A stretch of 64,000 nt of DNA, taken from positions 744,001 to 808,000 of the forward strand of contig JAIUPT010000038.1 in NCBI GenBank assembly GCA_022315425.1, read 5' to 3'. Source of the stretch: Pseudevernia furfuracea. Taxonomy: Eukaryota > Ascomycota > Lecanoromycetes > Lecanorales > Parmeliaceae. The position numbers and the translations under genes were made by a program. Under the pieces are notes generated by a model. It was not told the DNA's origin and did not search any database. It saw nothing but the letters and a program-made list of their open reading frames with translations. This document shows positions 35,802 to 47,995 of the stretch, piece after piece; the first letter of the stretch is position 1; each line of letters opens with the position of its first letter.

Positions 35802-37058
35802 TTACCTCATTACATTTGCAAATTGCCGCTTGAGCCGGCTGCATTTCGCCCTGAGAGTTTTCACACTCTCAAGGAACAAGTAATCACTATTGAACTGGCC
35901 AGTGCTCTCGACGCTGAAGATAAAATGATCCCGCACCCTTCCCAACTTCACCTTCCCCTGAAACTCCTCATGCCTTAAGCACTCCCTGCTCACAGTATCC
36001 TTGAACGTATTCCTCACCACCGCCTTCTTCTCTCCGGCCATCCCCTCCAGCTCCCTGCCAGTCTCGCGCTCTTCCTCCGTTACATCCTCCAATCCAATGA
36101 CTCCCTTCGGAAAACATCTAGCAAATTTCCTGGCGTCGTCCCCAACAATAGGCTTGACAATATCGATCGTCGGCAACAAACGATACGTTGCCGTAGCCAC
36201 AGGACTGAACTTCGCATGATCTGCTCCGATTCCTTTGATGCAATGCATATCTAGATCAATAACCTGCCCCGGCCGCATCTTCGCGAGCAGAATCTCCGGA
36301 TTCACAGGCCGAACATGCCCGTCTGGCTCGGGGAACTCCTTATTCTGCCGTCCCGTAGGCTCGAAGGTGATTTGCTTCGCATACACACTGGAGTTGATGT
36401 ACAACTTTTCCGGATCCGTCTCCCCACTCTTGACACCCTCCGTGCCTCTCCACTCACACTCTGCATACAGCTTCAAAACGACGGTGTTGTTATCCGCGGC
36501 AGGATCCCTGTCGTCTTCTCCCTCGTCGCCCTCCTGTGTAGCGGGTTTCTTGTAAAATTGTAACCAATTCAGACCTGAAAGGCAGGCTGTCAAAGGAACT
36601 AAACCGAGCCGCGCAGCGAGCACTTCGTCTTGCACTATCGAGGTGTTGTTATGGACAAAGACGTATTCGATGGCTAGGGTTGGAATCTCAGCGATCATAA
36701 TTCGGCGAAAGGCGTTGGCGATGCTGGCGTCGATACCGATGAGGGAGAAGGAAGCATCGAGGGAGTCATTTTTGTGGAATTGGATTTCAAAGTTCTTAGA
36801 GATTTGTTAGAAGAGGCAGTGAGGAGAGGCAGCAGGGAGAGGGGGGAGGCAAGCACTTGGGAGAATTTCTCGAGGCTCCATTCGTGGTCTTCGCCAGGGT
36901 AATGCCCGGGGAAGTCGGTGGATGTGACATTCGTGACTGTTTCGGCATTGACGCCTACTATCTTTGTGAGAATTAGCTAACAGAATATATGGGAGGCCGA
37001 TGGGTTGTCATACCTTCCGCCGCCGAGCTTCCTCTGGCGATATAGGCTTTGGAGCCAT
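35802..37058 (-). CDS. rpc40: RNA polymerase I and III common subunit AC40 (RPAC1/Rpc40)
   Basis: Three minus-strand exons (37014-37058, 36857-36961, 35802-36794) give 380 residues. AC40 is the alpha-like subunit that, with AC19, seeds assembly of Pol I and Pol III. Seen: VGVNAETVTNVTSTDFPGHY near the start, the alpha-motif FSLIGIDASIANAFRRIMIAEIPTLAIEYV (spanning the intron-free region near 36620-36760), VHNNTSIVQDEVLAARLGLVP, HAKFSPVATATYRLLP, and a C-terminal dimerisation part with FIFSVESTGQF. An acidic insert (EGDEGEDDRDPAADNN) lies in the insertion domain. Acceptors of introns 1 and 2 are AAAG and TAAG, less usual than CAG. Yeast Rpc40 is 335 residues, so this is slightly longer. Head to head with the complex I gene (222 bp). 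Confidence 0.95.
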
Positions 37059-37280
37059 GGTGGTTGCGAGCCTACGATTTTCGCACGATGATCCGACACA
37101 CCTAAAAGCTTCAAAAAGTTCGTGCGCGCTTAAAGCGGCAAACAGCCGCCAGCGGAGAAAGTGGAGTGATTGAGCTCCAATATCCCACATGTGGCAAACC
37201 CCATCAAACATCACTTCAACAGTGCTTCTGATACCTCACAGACTCTCGTGTACTCCTTCTCCTTCCAGCCATCGGACACA
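37059..37280. promoter_or_regulatory. Compact bidirectional promoter RPAC1 / complex I 49 kDa
   Basis: 222 bp between start codons. Contains CGCGCTTAAAGCGGC (37124-37138) with a small CGC..GCG dyad. No TATA box is clear. Confidence 0.45.
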
Positions 37281-38849
37281 ATGGCATCGCCTTTCACCCG
37301 CTTGGCCGGGCACTCAGTAAAAAGAATCTGCCTCCGGCCCGCCACCTCACGCACATCCCTCTCCCGTCCCAGCTACAGAAGAACAATCGCGACCTCATCA
37401 CCTCGCCACTATGCCACCCCCTCCGACCAGCCTGCCGAACAGACCGGTACTCGCCTCGTTCCAGTCGACGAGCGTTTCGGCCACCCCATAAACCCCGATG
37501 AACCCCAACATATGAACCTCACCCCGGACGACGGGGACGCGGTTGAGAATCGCAAAATCAGGCACTACACCGTAAATTTTGGACCTCAACATCCCGCCGC
37601 CCATGGTGTGTTACGTTTGATCCTCGAGCTCAATGGCGAGGAAATTGTTCGCGCGGACCCACATGTCGGACTACTGCATCGCGGAACGGAAAAGTTGATA
37701 GAGTACAAGACGTATTTACAGGCTTTGCCCTATTTTGATCGGTTGGACTACGTGTCTATGATGACCAATGAACAATGCTTTTCGCTCGCGGTGGAGAAGC
37801 TGCTGAATATTGAGGTGCCAGCGAGGGCGAAGTGGATCAGGACGTTATTTGGAGAGATCACGAGGGTGCTGAACCATTTGATGAGCGTGCTCAGTCATGC
37901 TATGGATGTGGGAGCGCTCACGCCATTTTTGTGGGGATTTGAGGAGAGGGAGAAGCTTATGGTACATCTTACGTGCTCTCTTTTCGCATTGCTGCGGAAT
38001 CGTATTCGACGGAAGACTGACGTTGATTACAGGAATTCTACGAACGTGTCTCTGGCGCCCGCCTTCACGCGGCCTACGTCCGCCCTGGCGGCGTCCATCA
38101 AGACCTCCCCCTCGGCCTCCTCGACGACATTTACCAATGGGCGACTCAATTTGGGGACCGGATAGATGAAACCGAAGAATTGCTCACTGATAATCGAATC
38201 TGGAAAGGTCGAACCCAAGGCGTTGGTGTCGTCTCCGCCGCCGACGCTCTCAACTACTCTTTCTCCGGCGTCATGCTTCGAGGCAGCGGTGTGCCTTGGG
38301 ATATACGCAAGAGCCAACCATATGATGCGTACGATCAGGTAGAATTTGACGTCCCAGTCGGGGTAAATGGAGACTGCTACGACCGCTACCTCTGCCGCAT
38401 GGAGGAGTTCCGCCAGTCCCTCCGCATCATCCACCAATGCCTCAACAAGATGCCCCCTGGCCCCATCAGAGTCGAAGACTACAAGATCTCCCCACCTCCC
38501 CGAGCAGCAATGAAAGAAAACATGGAAGCTCTAATCCACCACTTCCTGCTCTTCACAAAAGGCTACACCGTCCCTCCAGGAGAGACTTACAGCGCGATCG
38601 AAGCACCGAAGGGGGAGATGGGCGTGTTTGTCGTGAGTGATGGCAGTGAGAGACCGTATAGGTGTAAGATTAGGGCGCCAGGGTTTGCGCATTTGGGCAG
38701 CTTTGATCAGATCAGTCGGGGCCATCTTTTGGCGGATGCGGTGGCGATCATTGGGACGATGGATTTGGTGAGTTGCTTCCCGCCAATGTGCTACTGCGAT
38801 GGGCTTGCTGACTGGGTGGTTGCAGGTGTTTGGAGAAGTTGACCGATAG
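37281..38849 (+). CDS. nuo49: NADH:ubiquinone oxidoreductase 49 kDa subunit (NDUFS2/Nuo49)
   Basis: Three exons (37281-37961, 38033-38767, 38826-38849) give 479 residues. This core complex I subunit helps form the quinone site in the peripheral arm of the inner mitochondrial membrane. Seen: a presequence rich in Arg/Ser ([20 protein letters not shown] and [15 protein letters not shown]), then [82 protein letters not shown] (spanning intron 1), and the C-terminal [22 protein letters not shown]. The last exon is 24 nt and encodes only VFGEVDR plus stop; this C-terminus is strongly conserved and reaches into the subunit, which supports the tiny exon. Divergent from RPAC1; convergent with the Ste20-like kinase. 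Confidence 0.97.
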
Positions 38850-39377
38850 ATCCCACATGGAAAGAGGGCATAGGGTTGTCGCATAGGCGTCGGATTGGGT
38901 TTTTGCACATAGTTCTACAAGCGAATCGATGGTCTACATGGCGAGGCCGTATGCTCACCACATTTTTGATTTCTCTGTAGCGACCTTCGCTAGCTACTCC
39001 CGAAACACTTACCGGTTCATCAACGGGGCGAGTAGCCCTTGGTATGGCTTCTGCAAGGTGTAGACATCCTGCGTATGTGAAATGCCACATCGCTCTCCAC
39101 CAATCAGGCGTTCAGCCCTCGAGAACGAACGAGTCACACACCTCAATGGGGCCGCCGAAGTGTACTTAACGAACGCTCGATTATCATTCTGTTCTCTAAA
39201 AGAAAAAGCAAGACACTACGAAATACGACGACTGTATGACCCACAAGGATCGCCTTCCTGACGCCGGTGGGGGGTATATCCAGCTGTAAAGCAACCATAT
39301 TAACACGCCATTCTCCTTCATTTCCCACGGTATTGCTGCCTCGGACCGTGTGTAAGGTAACCCTCTCAGTGTCCCGC
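38850..39377. other. Convergent 3' region
   Basis: 528 bp between the complex I gene and the kinase, tail to tail. UTR sequence is expected; no gene seen. Confidence 0.35.
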
Positions 39378-42300
39378 CTAGTTGTCATCCAGCCCGGTGT
39401 TGTTTCCCCCGTCATCCTCGCCATCCGTGTCCGTCTCCCCGGCTGGGTCATCACCCCAAAGTTCTGCAGCGGACCGCAAACCCCGTTCCCACCCAAGCGA
39501 GAGCCTGAGCAGTTCCGCCTCCATAACCTCCACGGGAGCATCACCGGCCATGGCAGCCGCACTAGGTGGGCTTGGGCGTGCGGTCTCGTCGGGTGTGGAG
39601 CCGTTGAAGCTATCTGTTGGTGTGTGAGTGAGTCCGTTGTAAGTACCGCGTGCACGCTCAGTAAGGTCGTAAGATGATGTGCCGTTTGTGATTGGGTGCC
39701 CTGTGATGGTGGCGTATTGGGACTGATCATCTTCTGGTCCAGCTCCGGTGGTGGGGCTAATTACGTCAATGTGGTAGTCGTTGCGTGGGGAAGGTGCATT
39801 GTAACTATAATCATGCGCTTCGATCGTGGCTGCAGGGCCGGCGGGGTTGGTGTAGGGTTGGTATGGAGCCGGAGCGTTGTACTGCTGTGATGGTGGAGCA
39901 TTGTAATTATACATGCCTTCGTTCATTAGAGCGTCAAGATCGAGGGTTTGGCGAGAAGTTGCAGTGTCGCTGTTGTTATGGAGCATGGGAGGCTCGACTG
40001 GAGCTGTTGCATAATGGTGAAGAGCTGGACGACTGGGAAAGGCATAAGGATGGCCGGCCACCTCGACATCGTCGCCTGGAGCCCCAAGATCCTCAAAATT
40101 GTGGTTAGGGGCCCGACGGTTTTGATGCCAGTCGGGGTTGACATTTGGCCCCTGTGCGAGCTCGTCCTGAGGCTCTTGAGCTGGTCTAGAAGCCGAGTCG
40201 AAATCCCAAGTTTGCAGTAATGTTCCGCGGCGGGCGTCTCGGTCAAAGGGTTGCTCAACAGATTGTTCGCTTTGATTTGCTCGAGCAGTGTCCACTGGAG
40301 TGCCCCGGAAGTTTGTCTTTTTCCTGCTATTTTCTTTCTGACTGGCATCCGATTCCGAAGTATCATTGCGGAGCAGTAGGTCGGAGCGAGGACGACTTGA
40401 TTCTGCCGACCGAGTGGCTTCTGAACCCGAGTAGCCTGCACCCTCAAAAAAGTCTGCAAAGCGTGCACCAACTCCTAGGATTCGCAATTCTTCTGATGCC
40501 GTCGTCTTCATTGTCATGCTCTGCGTCGGATCATTTTTGTCGTCGGGGTGATCTGCCAGGTTGCTAGGCAAGCGTGGCGAGGCATCTGGTGTGTAGGAGG
40601 ATTCTGGAATGAATGAATTGAGGTTGTTCTCTTCGCGTTGTGCCAATTCCAGATCCATAGTAGGGTCCATTGCTGGGTCAAGGTGAAATGATGGTATTGA
40701 GTTATCGACGTTATCATAGGCTGACTCTCCAATGTTTACCACACTGAACCTCCAACTTCCAAAATCTTTCGGATCTTCGGGAAATTCGGCAGCGGCTGCT
40801 CCAGAAGGCTGGATCAGTGATTGACGTTGGCCTCCTGATGATGCCCAATCTTCATAGACTCTGATTAGTTTTCGAAGTATGATTGTTGGGTGTGTTTCTT
40901 CAGTCTCGTGGATATACGGATGCCGGAGGACATCATCCATAGATGGGCGTCTTTCGGGTTTCAGTTCCAGCACATATGCCACCAGATCGCACAGCCCCTG
41001 TAAGAACCCGTCTTCAGGCTTCAGCTTTGGGTTATTGCGCTTGAGCATTGACTCTATTTGACGAGCACCCATCAATCCTGCGTTTGGTGGTTTTCCTTTA
41101 GCCATTTCGAATAAGGTACAGCCATAAGACCAGACATCGATCTGATTGAACTGTCAGCCTCTGTCAAGAGCCAAGCCGCAATGTCACTTTTGACATTTTA
41201 ATCACTCACCTCTATACCGAACTTTGTACCATCAGGAGCTTGCCGGTCATCTCCGAGGTTAGCTTTCGCATGCTTCAGTAACTCTGGCGCCATCCAATTA
41301 AAAGTGCCAATTATAGTTCCGCGTCTATCGGCCTTCGTTTCCATCAAACCAGAAACACCAAAATCGATGATCTGAACTCGGCCTTCTTCATGCACCATGA
41401 TATTGGCAGCTGCACGAGACAAAAGTCCGTCAGCATCTGGCCCCTTATACAGGCAGCACTTGAGAACGGCTCCTATGAGAAAATGGCTTTGGGGCTATGC
41501 CTCACCTTTCAGGTCTCTGTGTATTATGCCAGAATTGTGGATTGCTTTAAGCCCTTCTGCCACCTCGCGAGCAATGACCAAAATGTAGGACTCATCTAAC
41601 TTTCCTCCAGTGCCTTGCATCTATCATACATCAGCATGTTACTTGAATCTTGATACATGAGCAGGGCTGAGGATAATCCCAAATTGTAACGTACCAGCGT
41701 TTTCACACTGCCACCTGGAACGTACTCGCTGATAATCCAAAGCTGAGCCTCTACTTCCATAACATCAAAAATTTGATTGACGTTTGGCGCTCCTGCTAAC
41801 TTTTTGAGAACTTTAGTTTCATGCATGAATTCTTTAATGCTTTCGTCCCGGAATTTCGCGTTGGCTCGGATGTCCACCGCATCCGCGTCCATAACCTTGA
41901 TGGCAAACTGTTGCTGGGAGACTTTGTGAACCCTATCATGAAAAGGTTAGTTGAAGCAGACGCAAGATCCAGTAGTATTGAGAATCAGCTGCAAAAGTGC
42001 AAAGGATATTGGTTTGCGACAGACAATAAGACAACCTCTACTTTCCCAGCTCTAGGGTGTATAAACAAATGCAAAGGACACAGTTCTCGACCATGATGTG
42101 CCCAGATTGATGCAAAGGTTAAGGATTGAGACCTACGCTCTGAAGACTCGCCCATAGGCACCCTTTCCGATGAAGTCTTCGAATTGGTACGGCGGAGCAG
42201 ATTTGTTGGTTCGACGGGCCCACTCATCGGTTGCATCTTGTTGTCTCTTGACCTGGCCTTTCAAGAAAATCTGGTGTGGAGTGATCCGCTGAGCATTTGC

Positions 42301-42885
42301 AGCAGCCACATCGAGATACCCAGTGCGTCTAGTCCCCGCCATACTGGGGAGTACGCGTCTTGGTTGCGGATGGTGAAGACCTTGGTTGATGGCTGGAAAA
42401 ACCCTCCGGCTGTACACTTCCTGGATGGTTGGGTTGTCTCTGCGACTATCTGGCGTAGTCTCTCGTCTTTGATGGCCTGGGCGAGTTTCCCGAAGAAATT
42501 TACTGACCTCGGCGTCACTCGGTGAAGTCGCTCGTCTTCGATGCTCTAGCTGAGGTTGTGGGATACCTGCAATCCCCTGGTCACTGAGTGGTGGGTTATC
42601 TTCGTTTAGACGCTCTAGTTCAAGTTGATGCGCTTGCTGGATCTGCTGGATTTGCACACCATAACCCGGACGGGTTGGATTTCTCTCAGGAATTGGCGGC
42701 GGCGGAGTACCTGCTCTCTGGAGAGTCTCTGTCTGGACAGCACTTACTGGACGCGGTCTTGGTGCAGCCGAACTTCTATGGCTCCTATTAGCGAATGTGA
42801 GATTTGCCAGACCTTCCTGTAACGCTTCTTCCGTATTGTCGATTTCGGGAGCCATGGCATTCATCAGGCCTTTCAAGAGACCCAT
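39378..42885 (-). CDS. Ste20-like Ser/Thr protein kinase with long disordered tails
   Basis: Five minus-strand exons (42137-42885, 41695-41932, 41506-41620, 41210-41409, 39378-41141) give 1021 residues. The N-terminal about 230 residues are Pro/Arg/Gln-rich. The kinase domain follows: glycine loop IGKGAYGRVFRA, catalytic Lys in FAIKVMDAD, IISEYVPGGSVKTL, HRDLKAANIMV, DFGVSGLMETKADRRG, GTFNWMAPELL, and IDVWSYGCTLFEMAKG, with ERRPSMDDVLRHPYI at its end. The pattern is that of the Ste20/GCK group (morphogenesis, polarity or septation kinases). The long C-terminus is Ser/Asn/Tyr/Pro-rich and disordered. The first ATG of the open frame is 42885 (MGLLKGLMNAMAP); 42855 (MAPEIDNTEE) is a good alternative, and an upstream exon cannot be excluded. 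I cannot name the orthologue. Confidence 0.88.
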
Positions 42886-44531
42886 GACGGCGGTGATGAT
42901 GGTTATCAAGGAACCAAGGTACAAAATTGATGCATGTCGATGGAAGAGAGTAGAAAATGGCAGAAGGCGAGCTCACTTTTGGTGGTTGAATGTTGTCTAC
43001 GGGTTCTGTTGATACTTCACCAGCATGCTTAGCAACACTTTCCCCCCTCCCTCCACCACCGGCAACGATGGATCTCTATTCTTTCATGGGGTCCACAAAG
43101 CTTCACAGGGTACATAGGGAGGTGTTCACGGCGACAGAAACGTATTCCGAACATATAACGCCAATGCGACAGTCCGGGGAAGATTTTGAGTCGGAGAATT
43201 TGAGGTTTACACGCATAAACGCTAGCTTTACATGACCTCCTCTCCGGATCTTAGCGGTCGATCATTATGTCGATCATCCGGCAGCTAGCTGTTTGGGGTT
43301 ACTTGTACTGCAAGAACATGCCAAGACTGCCGGAAATACTGAGAGAGCAAGACGCAAAAGGTTCATGGGCTTTGATGTCAGAGCTTTGTCAGTGAATGTG
43401 CATTGAATCACCTGCTTGATAGCAAGGAGATAGCTATGTGCTCATGTGATTCAGCAATCCGAAACACACTACTACCAAGCAAGTCTTTACTATTCAGGCA
43501 TACCTCAAGCCTCATGCCATCAGAAAGCACTGGTAGGGTCTATCCTACGAAGGGAAAGTTCTAGAGTAGTATTGAGGGGGAATACAAGGCAGTCGGTCAT
43601 TCCAAGCCCATGCTTCTTAGACAAAGGCTGTTCGCTACACAAAGCCGAGTGTACAAGGGAGCTTAGAGATGCATATGCCCTCCACGATGGTCACTGGATC
43701 CTGGAGGTAAAATACGGTGCAATTGGCGGTTGCTGTATGATGGTATCAATATCATCAATATTCAATAGTCCATCGCTACAGGTATCACACCCTAAACAAA
43801 AGGGTAAGAGCTCGGCTTCGTTCGTTCAAGAACCCCATCATCTCCCGATGGAATTGAATAATGGTCTTTTCCTTTCTGCTTACGAGAGACTGTACCTACG
43901 GTATGTGCCTACGGTATATGCCTATATCTTGTCGCTTCTCCTACCCTCCATGACCATTACTGAACGACGAGACGACTAATAAGGTACTCACTCTGAATAT
44001 TAAATTACAGTACCTTCCATTATTACCTAATGGCCTCTCGAACTTGGAACACACCGCTGATCTGAAACATGCCAAGAAAGCTTACCTTAGTGGGACTGCA
44101 CGCCGTACAACGGTACAAATGCCGCGATCAGGCTTATGCATATGAGTAAAGTACTCTATACTTACATAATACCGCAATCTGGTGATCGGCTGATTTTGCC
44201 TCAATAAGTCAATAATAATTCTCTCCTCACACAAACGTGAAAGTCTGTTGCTTGTTGCTAGCATTCAACTCCAAAGTACTCTCGTAACACCAGTCACACT
44301 TTACCAGTTACCACTAATTATAACGCTGGGAAGCATCCACACGAGGCGTATCCACCAATCCTTGTGATTTAATTAAGGTCTGTCAGACTGTCAACGAGCA
44401 CAGCCAACGAGCCAGAGTAGGTAGTCTGTTTCATGATTTGGAGAACATAAATCTCTGGCCTTTTCCCCTCTATTCTACATATTCACTACATCAGCCCTTT
44501 TCCTTTCACTCACATTTCCCACTTTGCCAAA
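42886..44531. other. Long divergent intergenic region
   Basis: 1.65 kb between the kinase and the 44532 gene, head to head. Scattered short frames have no recognisable domains or consistent splicing. A pyrimidine-rich leader (44450-44530) precedes the + gene. TACGGTATGTGCCTACGGTATATGCC at 43898-43922 is a short tandem duplication. Confidence 0.4.
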
Positions 44532-45158
44532 ATGCTTGTCTCAACCCCCAAATATCTAGGCACCTTCCTTACCCTCTTCGCTCTCACCTTCTTCTTCCTC
44601 ACTCGCCGCCATGCTGCTGAAAATTCCCTTGGGGGAGCAGCGATGGAATATGCCTATGGGCCCTCTGACCAGACCGTCGTTGGGGGCGGTATGACCGATG
44701 CCCAGGAGACTCTTGTATTTGACAAGCTTTCTGGAGACACCCCGAGCGATATCGAAGCCAATTGGTCGGCAACGATAGGTGCGAAGAGCCTCCTGCAAAA
44801 GGTGCGGGACTTCCGAGACAGCACCCAGGCAAGCTACAACGACGACTCCAAGAAGAGTGCCCGTCAGACGCTAGAGGACGCTGAGCTCGAGCTGGAGAAT
44901 CTGGGAAAAAAGCCTTTCGATACGAAGAAGATGGTACAAGGCGTGCAGAAGCTCAAAGCCGCGCTGAACGCGGCGGAGGAGGTCATCGCTCGTGGTCCCG
45001 AGCCAAAGACTATGACCTCCAAGTCTGCAGAGGGGTACACGGCCACCACTCAACTCGAGGAAGCCTCTCCAGAAGCCTTTCGGGAAGCCGAAGCAGACAG
45101 GAAGACCAAGGAAAAGGCTGCGTCGCTAGAGAGATTGCAAAAAGCCGAGCTAGCTTGA
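44532..45158 (+). CDS. Membrane-anchored coiled-coil protein, function unknown
   Basis: Single exon, 208 residues, starting at an ATG in a good fungal context (CAAAATGC). The N-terminus (LGTFLTLFALTFFFLTRRHA) is a hydrophobic anchor followed by Arg-Arg, so an ER or Golgi type II membrane protein or an uncleaved anchor is likely. The rest is hydrophilic and helical: LLQKVRDFRDSTQASYNDDS, LEDAELELENLGKK, VQKLKAALNAAEEVIA, and a Lys/Glu-rich end that looks like coiled coil. No enzyme motif is seen and I do not recognise the family. A pyrimidine-rich stretch directly upstream suggests an active promoter. Confidence 0.62.
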   Translation: MLVSTPKYLGTFLTLFALTFFFLTRRHAAENSLGGAAMEYAYGPSDQTVVGGGMTDAQETLVFDKLSGDTPSDIEANWSATIGAKSLLQKVRDFRDSTQASYNDDSKKSARQTLEDAELELENLGKKPFDTKKMVQGVQKLKAALNAAEEVIARGPEPKTMTSKSAEGYTATTQLEEASPEAFREAEADRKTKEKAASLERLQKAELA

Positions 45159-47995
45159 CGCAGTCATCGCGGAGTCGAAGGAGAGTCCCGATTTCCATTA
45201 AAGGACCACATTCGAGAGGACAGTTACCATAGGGATGCCGGAATGTCTTTTGCTTCGACTGGATGTTGGCGATTTTGGGTCGAGCTTCCCTGGAGGCGGC
45301 CCAGCCATCGAAGATCTCCACCCACGGACCAGACGATGCCCATATCACTTGAGACCTCCAGCGAAGATCAATCTATGCCGAGGAAAACCGCATGTGATGC
45401 CTCTTACGCCTGAAAATCATTCTGGGCCCTAAATCAATCGGTACAAGCCAGTGCGTTCTCTTGAGAGACCTAGAATGTCGTCGATCCCCATGCGCACTAC
45501 CAGTCTTAACCCCAGATGATATATTCCAGGCAACTCCTCACCCAAACGTCTGAACCATGCATCCGCCCATACTCGACCAAAGCAAAGATATCCCCCGGGA
45601 GAACAGCCGCCAACCTCAACAGCGACCTCCGAAGTTAAAATACCGAGTCAACGGAGAAACATGGGCCACTGCATGTCTCACCCTCGCTACCACGGCGAGC
45701 AGGTTGCCCCCTCAAGCAGAATCACCAAGCGGGACGTCTGCGGGCAGGGGCCAGTGTGAGATCGACGCCTTTTAGGAAGTCGGTCGCCGAGAACGTAGAT
45801 GTTAATGGACGACGGCGGGATGATGAGCGTTGGTCAGTCCTTAACATGGCCTTGATAATCAAACAACACGCTCATGATGAACATTGCCCTTCGTTCCATG
45901 AGATTCGGCGGCGCGAGTGAAACCCTGTATGATATCCACAAGCTGGCACAATGTGCAGCATCTGCTGAGAATGTGCTGATGAATACAAATGTCAAGCAAA
46001 TTTCTTGATTCTGCTGCGTTAAGCTCATGATCGGGTCTCGTAGAGTAATCCTGCAGTGTCCCGGATCTTCCATGAGCGTGAAAAGTGTGCTCTTTCAATC
46101 TGCTCCGCCATCAAGCTCAAGGCACCCCGACGCGAATTCTGCTGCCTTCCCATGACCACTTTTGCGCACAACGAACCTCCACATCAATCTCCAAGCCGGC
46201 CAATAGCCTAGACCCTTCACAGTGTCTACCCTTCAGCCATTTGTGCCGAGGACTCGATGCCGAGCTCGGCGCGTGGTTGTTTCTTAAAACCGTGAGAGAC
46301 GCAGGCACCGAGAGGGCCGGCCATGGAAAGAAAAATAAAAAGACATCGTTCGAGACGTCGGGTCGTGCGGGTTTTGGAGAAGCTCTTGGTGTCTCTCTTC
46401 GACGACTAGACCGTTTGTGCGAGCTTTCTTCCGTCCATTGGTGTGTCTTGTTGAACGAGTCTACGATTTCGCCAGCCAGCGCTGACGTTATTGGACATCT
46501 ATCGTGAGCTTCGAAAGGGGTATCTCGACGCGGGCAGCGTGCTGTATGCAAGTTGAACGGCCTTAGACCGGTGATCCATGTGAGGTATCTGACCCATGGA
46601 TTCTCCATCCGACAGAGCTTTTGCATAGCCATGACATCATTTTCTGGAGACGAACAGTTATTTAGTCTCAGTATTTCGGACTCTATTCGAGGGGGGGCCG
46701 GAAGATTTTTGACCATCACTAGCGTAAGATTTCTGAGCTGAGCCTTTGAGGCTAGATAGCGAATACGGATGGCCATCCGGCTCCTGGTGATGCTTCTTCG
46801 AGACGTAGGGTAGCAGCATGATTGCGTACGCTCCGGATGAATGTCCTGGAGGTTTCACTGAGGGAAGAGAGGAAAGTTACGAGATTGCGATCCGAACGGG
46901 GATTCCCCACCCAAGAGAAATCGTCACCGATAGGGAAGTCGACATGGGAGACGTTGCTTCCATAGAGGACTTTGCAGGCTTCTTGGTGACTATGTTCTTC
47001 TGGCTTTCCAAATTAGCATTTCCTTTCTATTATGTGATTTGAGTAATGAAACAGTTTCGTGGACCTTGAGATTCAAATCCTGGCCGGATCATGAGATAAT
47101 GGCTGGGAAAGGCAGGCTCACTATTGAGGTACAGCATCGAGATACACATCTTGCTGAGAAGCTTTGTTCGGGAAAGGTCTTCGGTACTCGCAGTCTTCCA
47201 CAAAAAGCTTGACTGGAACGGAACTCCGTGGCTCAGTCCTGGAGTTCCCAATGAATTGACGCTACGGATCATATCAGACAAAGCATTCCCCAAATGGGTA
47301 TAGTATAAGACACCTACTCCATCCATGCTTGATATCGGGGGCGTCAGCAATAACCTCCGATTGTACGCCATTTTCCCGAACCTCAACCAGGCCATAGGTA
47401 CAATCAGCGACTGCAAGCTACCGAAGAAATGGACCGACAAAGTCATGATACCCGCCTTCTTACGGCACCTGGATTATCGTTGGCTGCGATGCCTCGTGAG
47501 CAGTCACGACCTGGTTTCGAAGATTTCAAGGGCGTGTTTCTCGCAGCTGTCGGCTATTTGTCTCCTGGTCATACGGTCTCGGAGGCTTGTGAGGAGACAT
47601 GGAAAAAGGCAAGTTGGTCTTGGGAGGTTTTATGGATATGCAGTATGTTCCGAGGGGCGATATGGAGGTTCACGTCGAAAGCCGGATGAGGGCTTGAATG
47701 TGATCTTCTGAAAGCTACTTTCAGGAGGCTTTGGCACCCGCTCTACATCAAGTGGCGGCAAGAGTCTCGCTCTTAGAGTGGGGGAAAGACTAGAATGCCG
47801 CAATTTCGATAGTTGAAATGGAGTATCCGCTCGAGTCCTTCACATTGCTTTGGACCGTGGGTTGAAAACTGATAGGACCTTGCAGCATTCGACCAAGTAG
47901 TCGCAAGTGGGGTTTCCGGTTATATTTTCAGGCCCATTAGATCTCTGCATACTGTCCTTCTCACTCTTGGTGATTTTAGTTAGACGCACAATTCA
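45159..47995. other. 2.8-kb stretch without a supported gene
   Basis: Both strands hold medium open frames (for example on the minus strand 46117-46776 and 47030-47446) but none has a recognisable domain, consistent intron borders or a continuous match to a family. Phrases such as MLDIGGVSNNLR on the + strand near 47325 recall a methyltransferase motif I but lack the rest. I leave it as unannotated, possibly decayed, sequence. Confidence 0.4.

Noticed and set aside
43446..43979. 177-codon + frame between the kinase and the 44532 gene
   Set aside because: Amino-acid composition is random-like (many Cys, His, Tyr, Ser), with no domain and no upstream context.
46117..46776. 219-codon minus-strand frame
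   Set aside because: Arg/Pro/Ser-rich with no recognisable motif; overlaps a similar-sized frame on the other strand, as chance frames in GC-neutral DNA do.
47060..47110. tRNA T-arm-like sequence gattcaaatcctgg
   Set aside because: No matching D-arm, anticodon arm or acceptor stem upstream.
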